In this document: positions 29,839-39,047 of the stretch, one piece after another | How the letters are laid out: every line of letters begins with the position of its first letter | How positions within the stretch are numbered: position 1 is the first letter of the stretch | Assembly: GCA_903889565.1 (NCBI GenBank) | Contig: CAISYC010000015.1 | Span: 1-64,000, forward strand | Origin: an uncultured beta proteobacterium | Lineage (GTDB): Bacteria > Pseudomonadota > Gammaproteobacteria > Burkholderiales > SG8-41 | Length of the DNA: 64,000 nt | Reading direction: 5' to 3' | Notes under the pieces: generated by a model | What the model saw: the letters and a program-made list of their open reading frames with translations, nothing else | What the model was told of the DNA's origin: nothing | Databases searched by the model: none | Translations under genes and position numbers: made by a program

Positions 29839-30816
29839 GTGAAATCCATCCTCTTGCGCCTGCTGGTGATCGCATTGATCGCCGCGTCCACATCGTCGTT
29901 CGCCCAGAAAATCAAAGTCGGCTACTGGACCAGCGGTTTTTCGCTGGGCTTCGGCGCGGTGATGGAGCAGATGAAATTCGCCGAAAAGGAAGGCCTCGAC
30001 ATCGAATGGGTCAAATTCGCCGAGGTCAACGGACCGACACGCGCGATTCCGACGCAGGCGATCGACCTTGCCTTCGGCGCGCCGTCGGCCACCTCGATGG
30101 CGATCGCTGCCGACGGACTGCCGATCAAGATCGTGCTGGCAACGCAAATCGCCGAATCGCAGTTCGTCGTGCTGGCCGATTCGCCAATCAAATCGATCGC
30201 CGAACTCAAGGGCAAAAAAATCGGCATGACCGCGCCGCCCAGCGCCATGCACGCCATCGTCAACGCCATTCTCGAAAACAATTTTGGTTTTAAACCCACC
30301 GACTACTCGGTCGCGCCCGGCAATGAAAGCCGCCTTGCGCAGTTCCTCACGCAAAAGGATGCCGATGCCGCCGCCATCCGTTCAGTCACCATCGCGCAGA
30401 TGAACGAGGTCAAACTGCGCACTCTCGGCAGCGTGGTGGATGAATGGAAAAAGATGACCAAATCCAGTTCGCCGCCGACGCTCGCCGTCACCATCGTCCA
30501 CAACGACTACCTGGCGAAAAATCCCGAGGCAGTGGCCAAATTCATCGCCGCCACCCGCAAGGCGGTTGAATGGGGCAGCAAAAACAAACCGCAGGTCGCC
30601 GAGATTCTGCGCAAGGCAGCCAACATGGATGCAACCGATTCGCTGGCCTACGCCAACCAGTGGGACAACGCCTACTTCGCCAGCTTCGAGCCGCAGGACA
30701 TTGCCACCTTAAAACGCATGAACCAGATCTTCAAGGCCGCCGGCACCGCCAAACAGGACGTGCAGGACAGCGCGTTTCTGGCCGAGCCCTATCAGAAGTC
30801 GAAACTGATCAAGTAA
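29839..30816 (+). CDS. Periplasmic binding protein of the NitT/TauT ABC importer
   Basis: 325 residues from GTG 29839, with GGAGA 6 nt upstream. A signal peptide (LLRLLVIALIAASTSSFAQ) is followed by the SsuA/THI5-like fold: KIKVGYWTSGFSLGFGAVME at the N-terminus, IDLAFGAPSATSMAIAADG, and FVVLADSPIKSIAELKGKKI. This fold binds small anions such as sulfonates, nitrate and aromatic acids. It completes the importer with the permease at 25851 and the ATPase at 28903. Confidence 0.93.
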   Translation: MKSILLRLLVIALIAASTSSFAQKIKVGYWTSGFSLGFGAVMEQMKFAEKEGLDIEWVKFAEVNGPTRAIPTQAIDLAFGAPSATSMAIAADGLPIKIVLATQIAESQFVVLADSPIKSIAELKGKKIGMTAPPSAMHAIVNAILENNFGFKPTDYSVAPGNESRLAQFLTQKDADAAAIRSVTIAQMNEVKLRTLGSVVDEWKKMTKSSSPPTLAVTIVHNDYLAKNPEAVAKFIAATRKAVEWGSKNKPQVAEILRKAANMDATDSLAYANQWDNAYFASFEPQDIATLKRMNQIFKAAGTAKQDVQDSAFLAEPYQKSKLIK

Positions 30817-30821
30817 TACCG

Positions 30822-31829
30822 ATGCCCCGCACCGCGCCACGCCGCGCCAAACTGCGCGTGCATCTTGAAAACTCGCGCAAGAAACCGGCGGAGAAGGAAT
30901 ACACGCTCGCGCGTTTCAAAGCGGCCGCGCGCCGCCACCCGGCGCTGGCCAAACAACTTGAAGTCAGCGTTGGCTACGACGGCGACATCACCGACGACGA
31001 GCTGAAAAAAATCGACATCATGCTGGGCGTGCCGCCGGATCGCGCACGACTTAAAGCCGTCGCCATGCGTCTTAAGTGGCTGCATTGCACGATGGCCGGC
31101 ATTGATTCGCTGCTGCCGCTCGACTGGCTGCCGGAAAAAATCATTTTCACGAATAACGTCGGCGTGCACGGCGCCAAGGCGCGCGAATACGTGCGCATGG
31201 CAGTGGCGCTGCTGCACACGCGGCTGCCGCACATGCTGGCCAACCAGCGCGCCCACAAGTGGCAGCAGATCTTCTCGCCGGCACTCACCGGACGCACTGC
31301 ACTGGTCATCGGCCTCGGCGATGTCGGCGGCGGCGCCGCGCGCGCCGCGCGCGATCTCGGGCTCAAGGTCATCGCCGTCACGCGCAGCGGCAAAGCCTCT
31401 TCGCTGGCCGACCGCGTGGCACGGCCCTCGCAACTCGACCGCCTGCTGCCAAAAGCGGATTTCGTCATTCTCGCCGCACCGAATACCGCCGCCACGCGTG
31501 ATCTCATCGATGCACGCCGTGTCGGCCTGCTCAAGACGGGCTGCGGCATCGTCAATATTTCGCGCGCCGCACTGATCGATCATGGCTCCTTGTGCGCGCG
31601 TCTGCGCGACGGCTCGCTCGCCGGCGCCGTGCTCGACGTCATGCACAGCGAGCCCTTACCGGCCACATCCCCGTATTGGGATGTACCCAATCTCGTCATC
31701 ACACCGCATATTTCCTGCGACGACGCCGACTACACGACCCTCACTTTGGATGCATGGTTCGCCAATCTGGCGCGCCTGCTTGCAAAAAAACCGCTGCGCA
31801 ACCGCATCGATCCCGCACGCGGTTATTGA
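30822..31829 (+). CDS. D-2-hydroxyacid dehydrogenase
   Basis: 335 residues from the ATG at 30822, 5 bp after the binding-protein stop. The NAD-binding motif is VIGLGDVGGGAARAARDLGL, the substrate-binding Arg lies in GIVNISRAALIDHGSL, and the active-site His is in NLVITPHISCDDADY. It belongs to the phosphoglycerate-dehydrogenase-like superfamily and should interconvert a 2-oxoacid and a D-2-hydroxyacid. The first 30 residues are strongly basic. The substrate is presumably a product of the operon pathway (inference). Confidence 0.9.
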   Translation: MPRTAPRRAKLRVHLENSRKKPAEKEYTLARFKAAARRHPALAKQLEVSVGYDGDITDDELKKIDIMLGVPPDRARLKAVAMRLKWLHCTMAGIDSLLPLDWLPEKIIFTNNVGVHGAKAREYVRMAVALLHTRLPHMLANQRAHKWQQIFSPALTGRTALVIGLGDVGGGAARAARDLGLKVIAVTRSGKASSLADRVARPSQLDRLLPKADFVILAAPNTAATRDLIDARRVGLLKTGCGIVNISRAALIDHGSLCARLRDGSLAGAVLDVMHSEPLPATSPYWDVPNLVITPHISCDDADYTTLTLDAWFANLARLLAKKPLRNRIDPARGY

Positions 31830-31851
31830 ACCGCCTCTCACGAAAGCCGCG

Positions 31852-32787
31852 ATGTCAACCAAGCCCACTGCCGAAGCCATTGCCGCCGCCCAGGCGCCGC
31901 GAGCGGGCACACTGAATCTCGATCATGTGGCGCACTTCGTGCCCGACATCGACGCCGCATCCGCGGCGTTCGAAGCACTCGGGTTCACGCTGACGCCGTT
32001 TTCGGCGCAGATGCAGCGCAACGACGCCGGCGAACTCACGCCGGCCGGCGCCGGCAACCGCTGCGTGATGCTGGAGCGCGGTTATCTCGAATGTCTGACT
32101 CCGACCGCCGAAACCACCGTCGGAAACCAGCTGAGCGACGCCATTGCGCGCTACACCGGTCTCCATTTGATCGCCTTCGGCAGCAGCGACGCCGCAGCCG
32201 ACCATGCGCGTCTGGTGCAGCAGCAATTTTCGCCGCTGCCGGCGATCGATCTGCAGCGCGTGATCGGCACTGGTGTTGGCGAAGGCACTGCGCGCTTCAG
32301 CGTGGTGCGCGTGCCGCCGGGCACGATGGCCGAGGGGCGCATCCAGTTCTGCCAGCAGCACACGCCGGAACTCCTATGGCAATCGCACTGGACTGCGCAT
32401 GAAAACCGCGCAGTCGGCCTCTCCGCCGTCATCGTCTGCGTCGCCGATCCGGAAGAGGCGGCGCAGCGTTACGCGCGTTTCACCGGCATCGCGGCGAGCG
32501 TGCTCGGCGACGACCGCGCGATCGATACCGCGCGCGGCCGCGTGCTGCTGGCCTCGCCGGCGTCTATTCAGCGCCTGTTCAGAATCGATCCGCCGGTGCT
32601 GCCGTGGATTGCCGGCACGGTGCTCGCGAGTTCGCGCATGGACGCAACCTGCCGCCGCATCGTCGCCAGCGGATTGCCGCACGGCATGATCGGCGCAAAA
32701 CGCATGTACGTGGTGCCACCCGCCGCCATCGGCGGCGTCATGGTGTTCGAGCCGCGACGCATCTCACCCTTCACCCTGGCTTCCTGA
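31852..32787 (+). CDS. VOC-superfamily protein with glyoxalase-like domain
   Basis: 311 residues from the ATG at 31852; the frame is open far upstream by chance. The N-terminus LDHVAHFVPDIDAASAAFEA begins a glyoxalase-like (Glyoxalase_3 type) domain, with likely metal ligands His in LDHVAHF and Glu in MLERGYLECL. VOC proteins include ring-cleaving dioxygenases, isomerases and hydrolytic enzymes acting on metal-chelated substrates. The specific reaction is unknown. It lies in the catabolic operon between the dehydrogenase and the flavoprotein. Confidence 0.82.
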   Translation: MSTKPTAEAIAAAQAPRAGTLNLDHVAHFVPDIDAASAAFEALGFTLTPFSAQMQRNDAGELTPAGAGNRCVMLERGYLECLTPTAETTVGNQLSDAIARYTGLHLIAFGSSDAAADHARLVQQQFSPLPAIDLQRVIGTGVGEGTARFSVVRVPPGTMAEGRIQFCQQHTPELLWQSHWTAHENRAVGLSAVIVCVADPEEAAQRYARFTGIAASVLGDDRAIDTARGRVLLASPASIQRLFRIDPPVLPWIAGTVLASSRMDATCRRIVASGLPHGMIGAKRMYVVPPAAIGGVMVFEPRRISPFTLAS

Positions 32788-32799
32788 ACCGCAACCAAC

Positions 32800-34377
32800 A
32801 TGACTGCCATTCCCGGAACATTCGACGAATCATTCGACGTCATCGTTGTCGGCTTCGGCTTCGCCGGCGCCATTGCCGCGCTCAATGCCCACGAAGCCGG
32901 CGCCAAAACCCTGCTGATCGAAAAATCCGCGGTGCCCGGCGGCCTCTCGATCTGTTCCTACGGGGCCGTGCGCAGCGCGCGCGACCCCGAACTCGCCTTT
33001 CAGTATCTTAAAGCGACCAACGACGGCCGCACGCCCGACCCGGTGCTGCGCGCACTCGCTGAAGGCATGTGCGACCTCGAGCGCTATGTGCGGGAGCTCG
33101 GCGAAATCAACAATGCGGTGATCACCAACTCGGTCGAGGAAAACGAATTGCGCGCCAAGTCCGGCGATCCCTTCCGCCGGCAGATCCGCGCCAATTATCC
33201 GCTGCCCGGCACAGACGCCTTCTATCACACCACCGTGATGGACATCCCAGGCGCCGATCTGCGCGCGCTTTATCCCTGGGCCAACGGCGCACCGGGCGGA
33301 CCGAAACTGTTCCGCATCGTGCACGAACACCTGCTCAAACACGCGATCGAGATTCGCCTTTCGACGCCGGCGCTGCAGTTGATCGCCGATCCGCTTGCCA
33401 ACGGAGGGCGCGAAGTGCGCGGTGTGCGCATCGCCACCAACGGCATCGAGCGCAGCATCGAAGCGCGCCGCGCGGTAATCCTCGCCTGCGGCGGCTTTGA
33501 AGGCAATGCCGACATGAAGGCGCAGTTTCTCGAAGGCAAGCCGGTGCTCAACGCCGCCGCGCGCATGAACAACGGCGACGGCATCCGCATGGCGCAGCAT
33601 CTGGGCGCCGCGCTGTGGCATATGTGGCATGTGCACGGTGCCTACGGCTTCCGTCACAGCGATCCGTCGTATCCGTACGCGATCCGGCTAAAACGTTTTC
33701 CTGACTGGTTTCCGGGCGAAGCCGACAAGGCGAAGCTCAAAATGGCGTGGATACTGGTCGATCAATCCGGCAAACGCTTCATGTCTGAATACCAGCCCTA
33801 CACGCAGGACACCGCGGTGCGCTCGTTGCAGTATTTCGATCCGGTCACGCAAAGCTTTCCGCGCAACCCTGCGTGCATGATCTGCGACGAGGAAGGCCGC
33901 AAAATGTATCCGCTCGGCAAGGCCACTTCCAACGACGAGGGCATCCTCTATCACTGGAGCGACAACAACCTGAAGGAGGTCGAAACAGGCATTCTCAAGC
34001 GCGCCGACACGCTGAGCGAACTCGCCGGCCTGCTCGGCATCGATGCCGCGGCCCTCGAACACGGCGTCGCGCGCTGGAACGCGCTCTGCGCCAAAAGCCA
34101 TGACGAGGATTTCGAGCGCCCCGGTGGAACCATGACGCCGATCAAGACGCAGCCGTTCTACGGCGCACAGGTGTGGGCAACCCTGTCGAACACGCAGGGC
34201 GGACCGGTGCACGATGCGGAACAGCGCATCATCGACGTCTACGGCCAGCCGATTCCGCGCCTGTTTGCGGCGGGCGAACTCGGCAGTTCCTTCGGCCACC
34301 TTTATCTGTCGGGCGGCAATATCGCCGAGTGCTTCGTCACCGGCCGCATTGCCGGCAGGAACGCGGCGGCGCGATAG
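32800..34377 (+). CDS. FAD-dependent oxidoreductase of the fumarate reductase / 3-ketosteroid dehydrogenase group
   Basis: 525 residues. The FAD-binding N-terminus is FDVIVVGFGFAGAIAALNAH followed by EAGAKTLLIEKSAVPGG; the C-terminal FAD motif is PRLFAAGELGSSFGHLYLSG. Proteins of this FAD_binding_2 group include fumarate reductase, KstD-type delta-1-dehydrogenases, and urocanate or hydroxycinnamate reductases. It may reduce or desaturate an intermediate next to a carbonyl or carboxylate (inference). It is the last gene of the plus-strand block and ends 2 bp before the convergent Bug gene, so no classic terminator fits between them. Confidence 0.88.
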   Translation: MTAIPGTFDESFDVIVVGFGFAGAIAALNAHEAGAKTLLIEKSAVPGGLSICSYGAVRSARDPELAFQYLKATNDGRTPDPVLRALAEGMCDLERYVRELGEINNAVITNSVEENELRAKSGDPFRRQIRANYPLPGTDAFYHTTVMDIPGADLRALYPWANGAPGGPKLFRIVHEHLLKHAIEIRLSTPALQLIADPLANGGREVRGVRIATNGIERSIEARRAVILACGGFEGNADMKAQFLEGKPVLNAAARMNNGDGIRMAQHLGAALWHMWHVHGAYGFRHSDPSYPYAIRLKRFPDWFPGEADKAKLKMAWILVDQSGKRFMSEYQPYTQDTAVRSLQYFDPVTQSFPRNPACMICDEEGRKMYPLGKATSNDEGILYHWSDNNLKEVETGILKRADTLSELAGLLGIDAAALEHGVARWNALCAKSHDEDFERPGGTMTPIKTQPFYGAQVWATLSNTQGGPVHDAEQRIIDVYGQPIPRLFAAGELGSSFGHLYLSGGNIAECFVTGRIAGRNAAAR

Positions 34378-34379
34378 CT

Positions 34380-35354
34380 TCAGTCGGCGCGGATGCCGGC
34401 GGCCTTGATCACGCGGCCGAATTTCTCGATGTCGGCTTTGATTGTCGCCGTGAATTGCTCAGGCGTGTCGCCGATCCCCTCGTAACCAAGTTCGCCGAAA
34501 CGCGCGCGCACGTCGGCCGACTTCACGCCGTTGACGATCGCCGTGTTCAGTTTGGCGACAATGTCCTTTGGCACGCCGGCCGGCGCAACGATACCGAACC
34601 ACGCATCGACCGCGTAACCCTTGACGCCCGATTCGGCGATGGTCGGCAGTTGCGGCGCCACCGCCGCACGGCGGCTGCCGGCGACGGCAATCAGGCGCAG
34701 CTTGCCGATTTTCTCGAACGGCGCGAGTGCTGCGTAGTCGGCGATCATCATGTCGATCTGACCGGCCATTACATCGGTGACCGACGGCGCCGTGCCCTTG
34801 TACGGCACATGCAGCAGATTGGCGCCGCTGGACGCCTTCAACAGTTCCGCCGCGAGATGCGACATCGAACCGCTGCCCGAACTGCCGAATGTGAGCCCGC
34901 TTTTCTGCGCCTTCGACGCCGCGATCAACTCGCGCACGTTCTTTGCCGGCACATGCGGATTGATTGCCACCGCGTACGGCACAAAGGCCACATTCGATAT
35001 CGCCACCAGATCGCGCAGCGGATCGTAGGCGAGCTTGGGATAGAGTCCGGGCGCAACCGCGAGACTGCTCGAGCCGCCCATCACCAGCGTGTAACCGTCG
35101 GCCGGCGCCTTGGTCGCCAGTTCGACGCCGATGGTGCCGCCGGCGCCGCCGCGATTGTCGATCACGATCGCGTGCCCCCACAATTCGTTGAGCTTCTGTC
35201 CGACAAGGCGGGCGATGATGTCGTTGGGCCCGCTGGGTGCAAACGGCACGATGATTTTTATCGGCTTGGCAGGAAAAGCCGCGCCCTGCGCGCTTGCATC
35301 TGCCACAGGCAGCGCGGCCAACATCGCCGTCAAATAGATTGCCTTGTTCTTCAT
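34380..35354 (-). CDS. Bug/TctC-family periplasmic binding protein (copy 1)
   Basis: 324 residues with a signal peptide (AIYLTAMLAALPVADASAQ). The Bug signature AFPAKPIKIIVPFAPSGPND is present, as are VIDNRGGAGGTIG, LLHVPYKGTAPSVTDVMAGQ and the C-terminal LGYEGIGDTPEQF. These proteins bind small carboxylates such as aromatic acids, nicotinate and dicarboxylates, for tripartite tricarboxylate transporters or as orphan sensors. No TctA/TctB membrane genes are in the window. It is separated from the next upstream gene by 231 bp without a gene, so it may have its own promoter. Confidence 0.93.
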   Translation of the reverse strand: MKNKAIYLTAMLAALPVADASAQGAAFPAKPIKIIVPFAPSGPNDIIARLVGQKLNELWGHAIVIDNRGGAGGTIGVELATKAPADGYTLVMGGSSSLAVAPGLYPKLAYDPLRDLVAISNVAFVPYAVAINPHVPAKNVRELIAASKAQKSGLTFGSSGSGSMSHLAAELLKASSGANLLHVPYKGTAPSVTDVMAGQIDMMIADYAALAPFEKIGKLRLIAVAGSRRAAVAPQLPTIAESGVKGYAVDAWFGIVAPAGVPKDIVAKLNTAIVNGVKSADVRARFGELGYEGIGDTPEQFTATIKADIEKFGRVIKAAGIRAD

Positions 35355-35585
35355 TCCTTCAACCTCTGCATTCAGTTTCGCCGGACTGACCTGTACGCGA
35401 GCAATCGCCGTGCCTGCATTGCCTCGACCTTGGTCTTTGAGTGTGCCACGAAGCGCGCACGCGCCGAAGGAGCAAATATTTCAATGGAAATAACCTTGCG
35501 CTATATCGCGATGGTGAGCCGGCACCGTGATCGTGCGCCTGGCCGGTCCAATGCCCGCCGGCAGTGCCGCGGCAGGCAACCAACG

Positions 35586-36560
35586 CTATTCCCGCGTCAG
35601 CGCACCGATCCTGATCAGATTGCTGAGGCGCGCGGCTTCGTGCTGGATGAAGCGCTGAAAATCCTCCGGCGTGCCGCCCTGCACTTCCAGCCCCAGTTCG
35701 TCGAGTCGCTTCTTCACATCCGGCAGGCCCAGTACGCGATTGCATTCGGCGTTGAGCTTGTCGATGATGGCACGCGGCGTTTTCGCCGGCGCGGCCAGCC
35801 CGAACCAGACGATCGCTTCCGCATCCTTGATGCCAGACTCGGCAAGGGTCGGCACATCGGGCAGCAGCGCGACACGCTTGGCCGCTGCGACGCCGACCAC
35901 GCGCACGCGCCCGCCGCGGATCTGCGCATCGGCCGACACCGTGGTGGTATGCATGAACTGAATCTGCCCGCCGACCAGATCGGTCAGCGCGGGCGCCGAT
36001 CCTTTGTACGGAATGTGCGTCACCTGCACGCCGGTGGCGGCCTGAAACAGCGCAAGCCCGATATGCAGGCTGCTGCCGGTGCCCGACGAACCCCAGTTGA
36101 CCTTGCCGGCATTGGACTTCAGATATTCCATCAGTTCCTTCGGGTTGTGCACCGGCAGGTTTGGATTCGTGAATATCAGCAGCGGCGCATAACCGATGTA
36201 GATCACCGGCGCGAAGTCATCGACCTTGTACGGCGACTTCTTCGACAGCAGCGGCGAATTGACGTTGGGTCCCGGGTTCGACAGCAGCAGCGTGTAACCA
36301 TCGGGCGGCGCCTTCGCCACCGTATCGGCACCGACCAGGCCGCCGGCACCCGGGCGGTTGTCGATGATAAATTGCTGCCCCCAGGCGTCGCCGAGTTTGG
36401 CCGCCACCAGCCTTGCCACGATGTCGTTGGATGCGCCGGGCGTGAACGGCACCACCAGCCGTACCGGCTTCGAAGGATAGCCGGCCGCGCTCTGCGCCGC
36501 CACGGTACCGCACAGCGCGACCGCCGCGACCATCGCCAACCAGCGCAGCGCATTCAGCAT
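35586..36560 (-). CDS. Bug/TctC-family periplasmic binding protein (copy 2)
   Basis: 324 residues from MLNALRW; the upstream 48 open codons are shadow. The signal peptide is LAMVAAVALCGTVAAQSAAG, then YPSKPVRLVVPFTPGASND, a typical Bug start. VTHIPYKGSAPALTDLVGGQ and LLPDVPTLAESGIKDAEAIV follow the family pattern. It lies 22 bp after the 2-hydroxyacid dehydrogenase gene and so belongs to the minus-strand catabolic operon. It may bind the same or a related carboxylate as copies 1 and 3. Confidence 0.93.
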   Translation of the reverse strand: MLNALRWLAMVAAVALCGTVAAQSAAGYPSKPVRLVVPFTPGASNDIVARLVAAKLGDAWGQQFIIDNRPGAGGLVGADTVAKAPPDGYTLLLSNPGPNVNSPLLSKKSPYKVDDFAPVIYIGYAPLLIFTNPNLPVHNPKELMEYLKSNAGKVNWGSSGTGSSLHIGLALFQAATGVQVTHIPYKGSAPALTDLVGGQIQFMHTTTVSADAQIRGGRVRVVGVAAAKRVALLPDVPTLAESGIKDAEAIVWFGLAAPAKTPRAIIDKLNAECNRVLGLPDVKKRLDELGLEVQGGTPEDFQRFIQHEAARLSNLIRIGALTRE

Positions 36561-36582
36561 GGCGCCCTCCGCAATCAAGAAA

Positions 36583-37572
36583 CTACTTTCCGGTCCGCGC
36601 CAGCACGTCCGGATTGACGACATTGATCGGCTTGCCCGCGACGAAGGCGGTGATCTGGTCGAAGATGTCATTGAACTGCACTTCGAATTCGTCGCGCCCG
36701 ACATAACCGATGTGCGGCGTGCACACGATGTTCGGCAGATTGATCAGCGGATTGCCGGTATCGAGCAGCGGCTCTTCTTCATACACATCGACCGCGCCCA
36801 TGCCTGGGCGTCCCGCGCGCAACGCAGCAAGCAATGCACCCGGCTCGATCAATCCGGCGCGGCTCGTATTCACGATCAGCGACAGCGGCTTCATGCGCGC
36901 CAGATCCGCCGCCTTGATGATGCCGCGCGTGACATCGACGAGCCGCATGTGCAGCGAAATGACGTCGCACTCCTCGAAAAAAGCTTCACGGCTGCGCGCC
37001 ACGCTGTAGCCGTCGGCGCGCGCGCGTTCGCACGATGCCTCGCGCCCCCACACCAGCACTTTCATGCCGAAGGCCTTGCCGTAGCCGGCTACCACGCTGC
37101 CGATGCGGCCGTAGCTGTAGATGCCCAGCGTGCGCCCGCGCAATCCCATGCCGAGCGCGGTCTGCCACTTGCCGGCTTTCAAGGCATTCATCTGCTGCGG
37201 AATCTGCCGCATTGCGGCGATGATCAATCCCCAGGTCAGCTCGGCGGTCGAATACGACGGCGTGCCCGCATGCTGGTTCGACGACACGACGATGCCCTGT
37301 TGCGTGCAGGCGTCGATATCGATATGCGGATAAACGCTGCGCTGGCTGATCAGCTTCAATTTCGGCAGGCGCTCGATCAGCGGCGCCCGTATCGCCGTGC
37401 GCTCGCGGATCAGCGTCAGCACCTCGGTGTCCTTCAGACGCTCGGCCAGCACATCGTTGTCCTGCACATGGTCATTCCAGATGGTGACATTGTGCCCGGC
37501 CACTTTGCTGAAACATTTGAGTGTGCGGACGGTATCGAAATAATCGTCAAGAATCGTGATATTCAAATTCAA
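36583..37572 (-). CDS. D-2-hydroxyacid dehydrogenase
   Basis: 329 residues. The N-terminal segment [18 protein letters not shown] is followed by the NAD-binding region [20 protein letters not shown], the substrate Arg in [16 protein letters not shown], and the active-site His in [11 protein letters not shown]. It belongs to the phosphoglycerate-dehydrogenase-like superfamily and should act on a small 2-oxo/2-hydroxy acid. It is only distantly similar to the plus-strand enzyme at 30822, so the two probably have different substrates. It lies between the lyase gene (119-bp gap with a palindromic repeat) and Bug copy 2. Confidence 0.92.
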   Translation of the reverse strand: MNLNITILDDYFDTVRTLKCFSKVAGHNVTIWNDHVQDNDVLAERLKDTEVLTLIRERTAIRAPLIERLPKLKLISQRSVYPHIDIDACTQQGIVVSSNQHAGTPSYSTAELTWGLIIAAMRQIPQQMNALKAGKWQTALGMGLRGRTLGIYSYGRIGSVVAGYGKAFGMKVLVWGREASCERARADGYSVARSREAFFEECDVISLHMRLVDVTRGIIKAADLARMKPLSLIVNTSRAGLIEPGALLAALRAGRPGMGAVDVYEEEPLLDTGNPLINLPNIVCTPHIGYVGRDEFEVQFNDIFDQITAFVAGKPINVVNPDVLARTGK

Positions 37573-37587
37573 CTCCGGAAGCGTTTG

Positions 37588-37676
37588 CCGCAGAGGACAC
37601 AGAGATCACAGAGATTTCAACCGGCACATTGGCCGCCACTTCATTTTAACCTCTGAGCCCTCTGTGTTCTCTGTGG
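37588..37676. repeat. Imperfect 17-bp inverted repeat (CAGAGGACACAGAG type)
   Basis: CCGCAGAGGACACAGAG at 37588-37604 pairs with 37660-37676 with two mismatches; a further CACAGAG copy follows the left arm at 37608. Such 'cagagg-acacagag' repeats recur in intergenic regions of many beta-proteobacterial genomes (recalled). It fills the gap between the lyase and the 2-hydroxyacid dehydrogenase genes and may form a long mRNA hairpin that stabilises or attenuates the polycistronic transcript. Confidence 0.6.
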
Positions 37677-37691
37677 CCGGGTTTTAGCGTT

Positions 37692-39047
37692 TTACAACCA
37701 GCTTTCCGCCGCTTTCAGCACATCATCAACAATCTCCGTTGCCAAACCAACGTACGTGGTCGGATCGAGCGCCGCTTTCAACTCCTGCTCGCTCATCGCG
37801 CCACGCACCCGCGCGTCAGCCATCAGCGCCTGTTCGAACGGAATGTTGTTTTCGATGCCATGCATGGAAATCTCGTAGACCAGTTCATGCGCGGTCTGTT
37901 TGCCGATCTTGTCGGAGAGTTCGAACATCACGCGCTCGGACAACAGGAAGCCACCCAACAGATCGAGATTGGCACGCATCTTTGCTGCATCAACTTCGAG
38001 GCCGCCGATGATGTATTTCATCGAGCCCAGCACGCCACCGGTGATCAGGCAGGACTCCGGCAGCGCGCGCCACTCGGCCCGCCACGCCGCGCCGTCGCGC
38101 TCATGCTCGATCACCATCGATTCGAGCATCAGGGTGACGTTGTATTTGAGCGCGCGGGTCGCCCCCATCACCGCCTCGCAACTGCTCGGATTGCGCTTGT
38201 GCGGCATGGTCGAGGAACCGAGCTTGCCGTCGCTGAAGGGCTCGTAGAGTTCGCCGATCTCGGTGTGCTCGAGCACGTAGATTTCATTGGCGATCTTGTT
38301 CAGCGTCTGCCCCAGCATGCCAAGCACGCACACGTATTCGGCGAAACGGTCGCGCGCCGGCTGCCAGTTGATATCGGCCACACCCAGCCCGAGACGTTTC
38401 ATCAAACGCTTCTCGAGTTCGCGCGCCTGCGGCCCGTACGAGGCCATGGTACCGACCGCACCGACCATGCCGCCGACGAACACGCGTTTCTCAAGCTCGC
38501 GCAGGCGTTCGTAATGGCGGCCCAGTTCCGACAACCAGATCGCGCTCTTGTGGCCGAAAGTGATCGGCAGCGCCTGCACGCCGTGGGTACGGCCGACCAT
38601 CGGGGTGGCACGATGGGTTTTCGATAAGCGATAGAGGTCGTTGCCGATAGCCTTCAGATCGCGCAGATAAATCGCGTGAATATCGCGCATCTGCAGCACG
38701 GTGCCGGTATCGAGCACATCCTGCGTGGTCGGCCCGAAATGAATGTACTCGCCGAGATCGCCCGTGCACTGCGCCTGCAGCGCCTTAAGCGCCGGCACCA
38801 GCGGATGCTTGATGCGGCGGATTTCGGCGCCGATCGCTTCGATATCAATAGTCGCAGTTTTCGCTTTGGCCACAATCTCGTCGGCCGCCTCTTTCGGAAT
38901 GATGCCCAGCGCCGCCTGCTCGATTGCCAGCGCCGCCTCGAATTCATACCATTTGCGCACGCGGTTTTCGTCGCTGAAAATCGCGCGGCACTCGTCATTG
39001 CTCCACAGGTGCTTGATCAGTGCATCGTCGAATACGCCGGTTGCCAT
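37692..39047 (-). CDS. Fumarase/aspartase-superfamily lyase, adenylosuccinate-lyase-like
   Basis: 451 residues. The superfamily signature lies at GKLGSSTMPHKRNPSSCEAV; other conserved blocks are DLGEYIHFGPTTQDVLDTGT and MVGRTHGVQALPITFGHK, the latter with the catalytic His region. By length and motif it resembles PurB and 3-carboxy-cis,cis-muconate cycloisomerase. Because it sits in a catabolic operon, starting in a 1-bp TGATG overlap with the LVIVD gene, I infer an addition/elimination on a polycarboxylate rather than purine synthesis, but PurB activity is not excluded. Confidence 0.85.
   Translation of the reverse strand: MATGVFDDALIKHLWSNDECRAIFSDENRVRKWYEFEAALAIEQAALGIIPKEAADEIVAKAKTATIDIEAIGAEIRRIKHPLVPALKALQAQCTGDLGEYIHFGPTTQDVLDTGTVLQMRDIHAIYLRDLKAIGNDLYRLSKTHRATPMVGRTHGVQALPITFGHKSAIWLSELGRHYERLRELEKRVFVGGMVGAVGTMASYGPQARELEKRLMKRLGLGVADINWQPARDRFAEYVCVLGMLGQTLNKIANEIYVLEHTEIGELYEPFSDGKLGSSTMPHKRNPSSCEAVMGATRALKYNVTLMLESMVIEHERDGAAWRAEWRALPESCLITGGVLGSMKYIIGGLEVDAAKMRANLDLLGGFLLSERVMFELSDKIGKQTAHELVYEISMHGIENNIPFEQALMADARVRGAMSEQELKAALDPTTYVGLATEIVDDVLKAAESWL

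Noticed and set aside
34173-36617. 814-codon plus-strand frame across two Bug genes
   Set aside because: It spans the antisense of two genes with signal peptides and Bug motifs; the translation has no recognisable domain.
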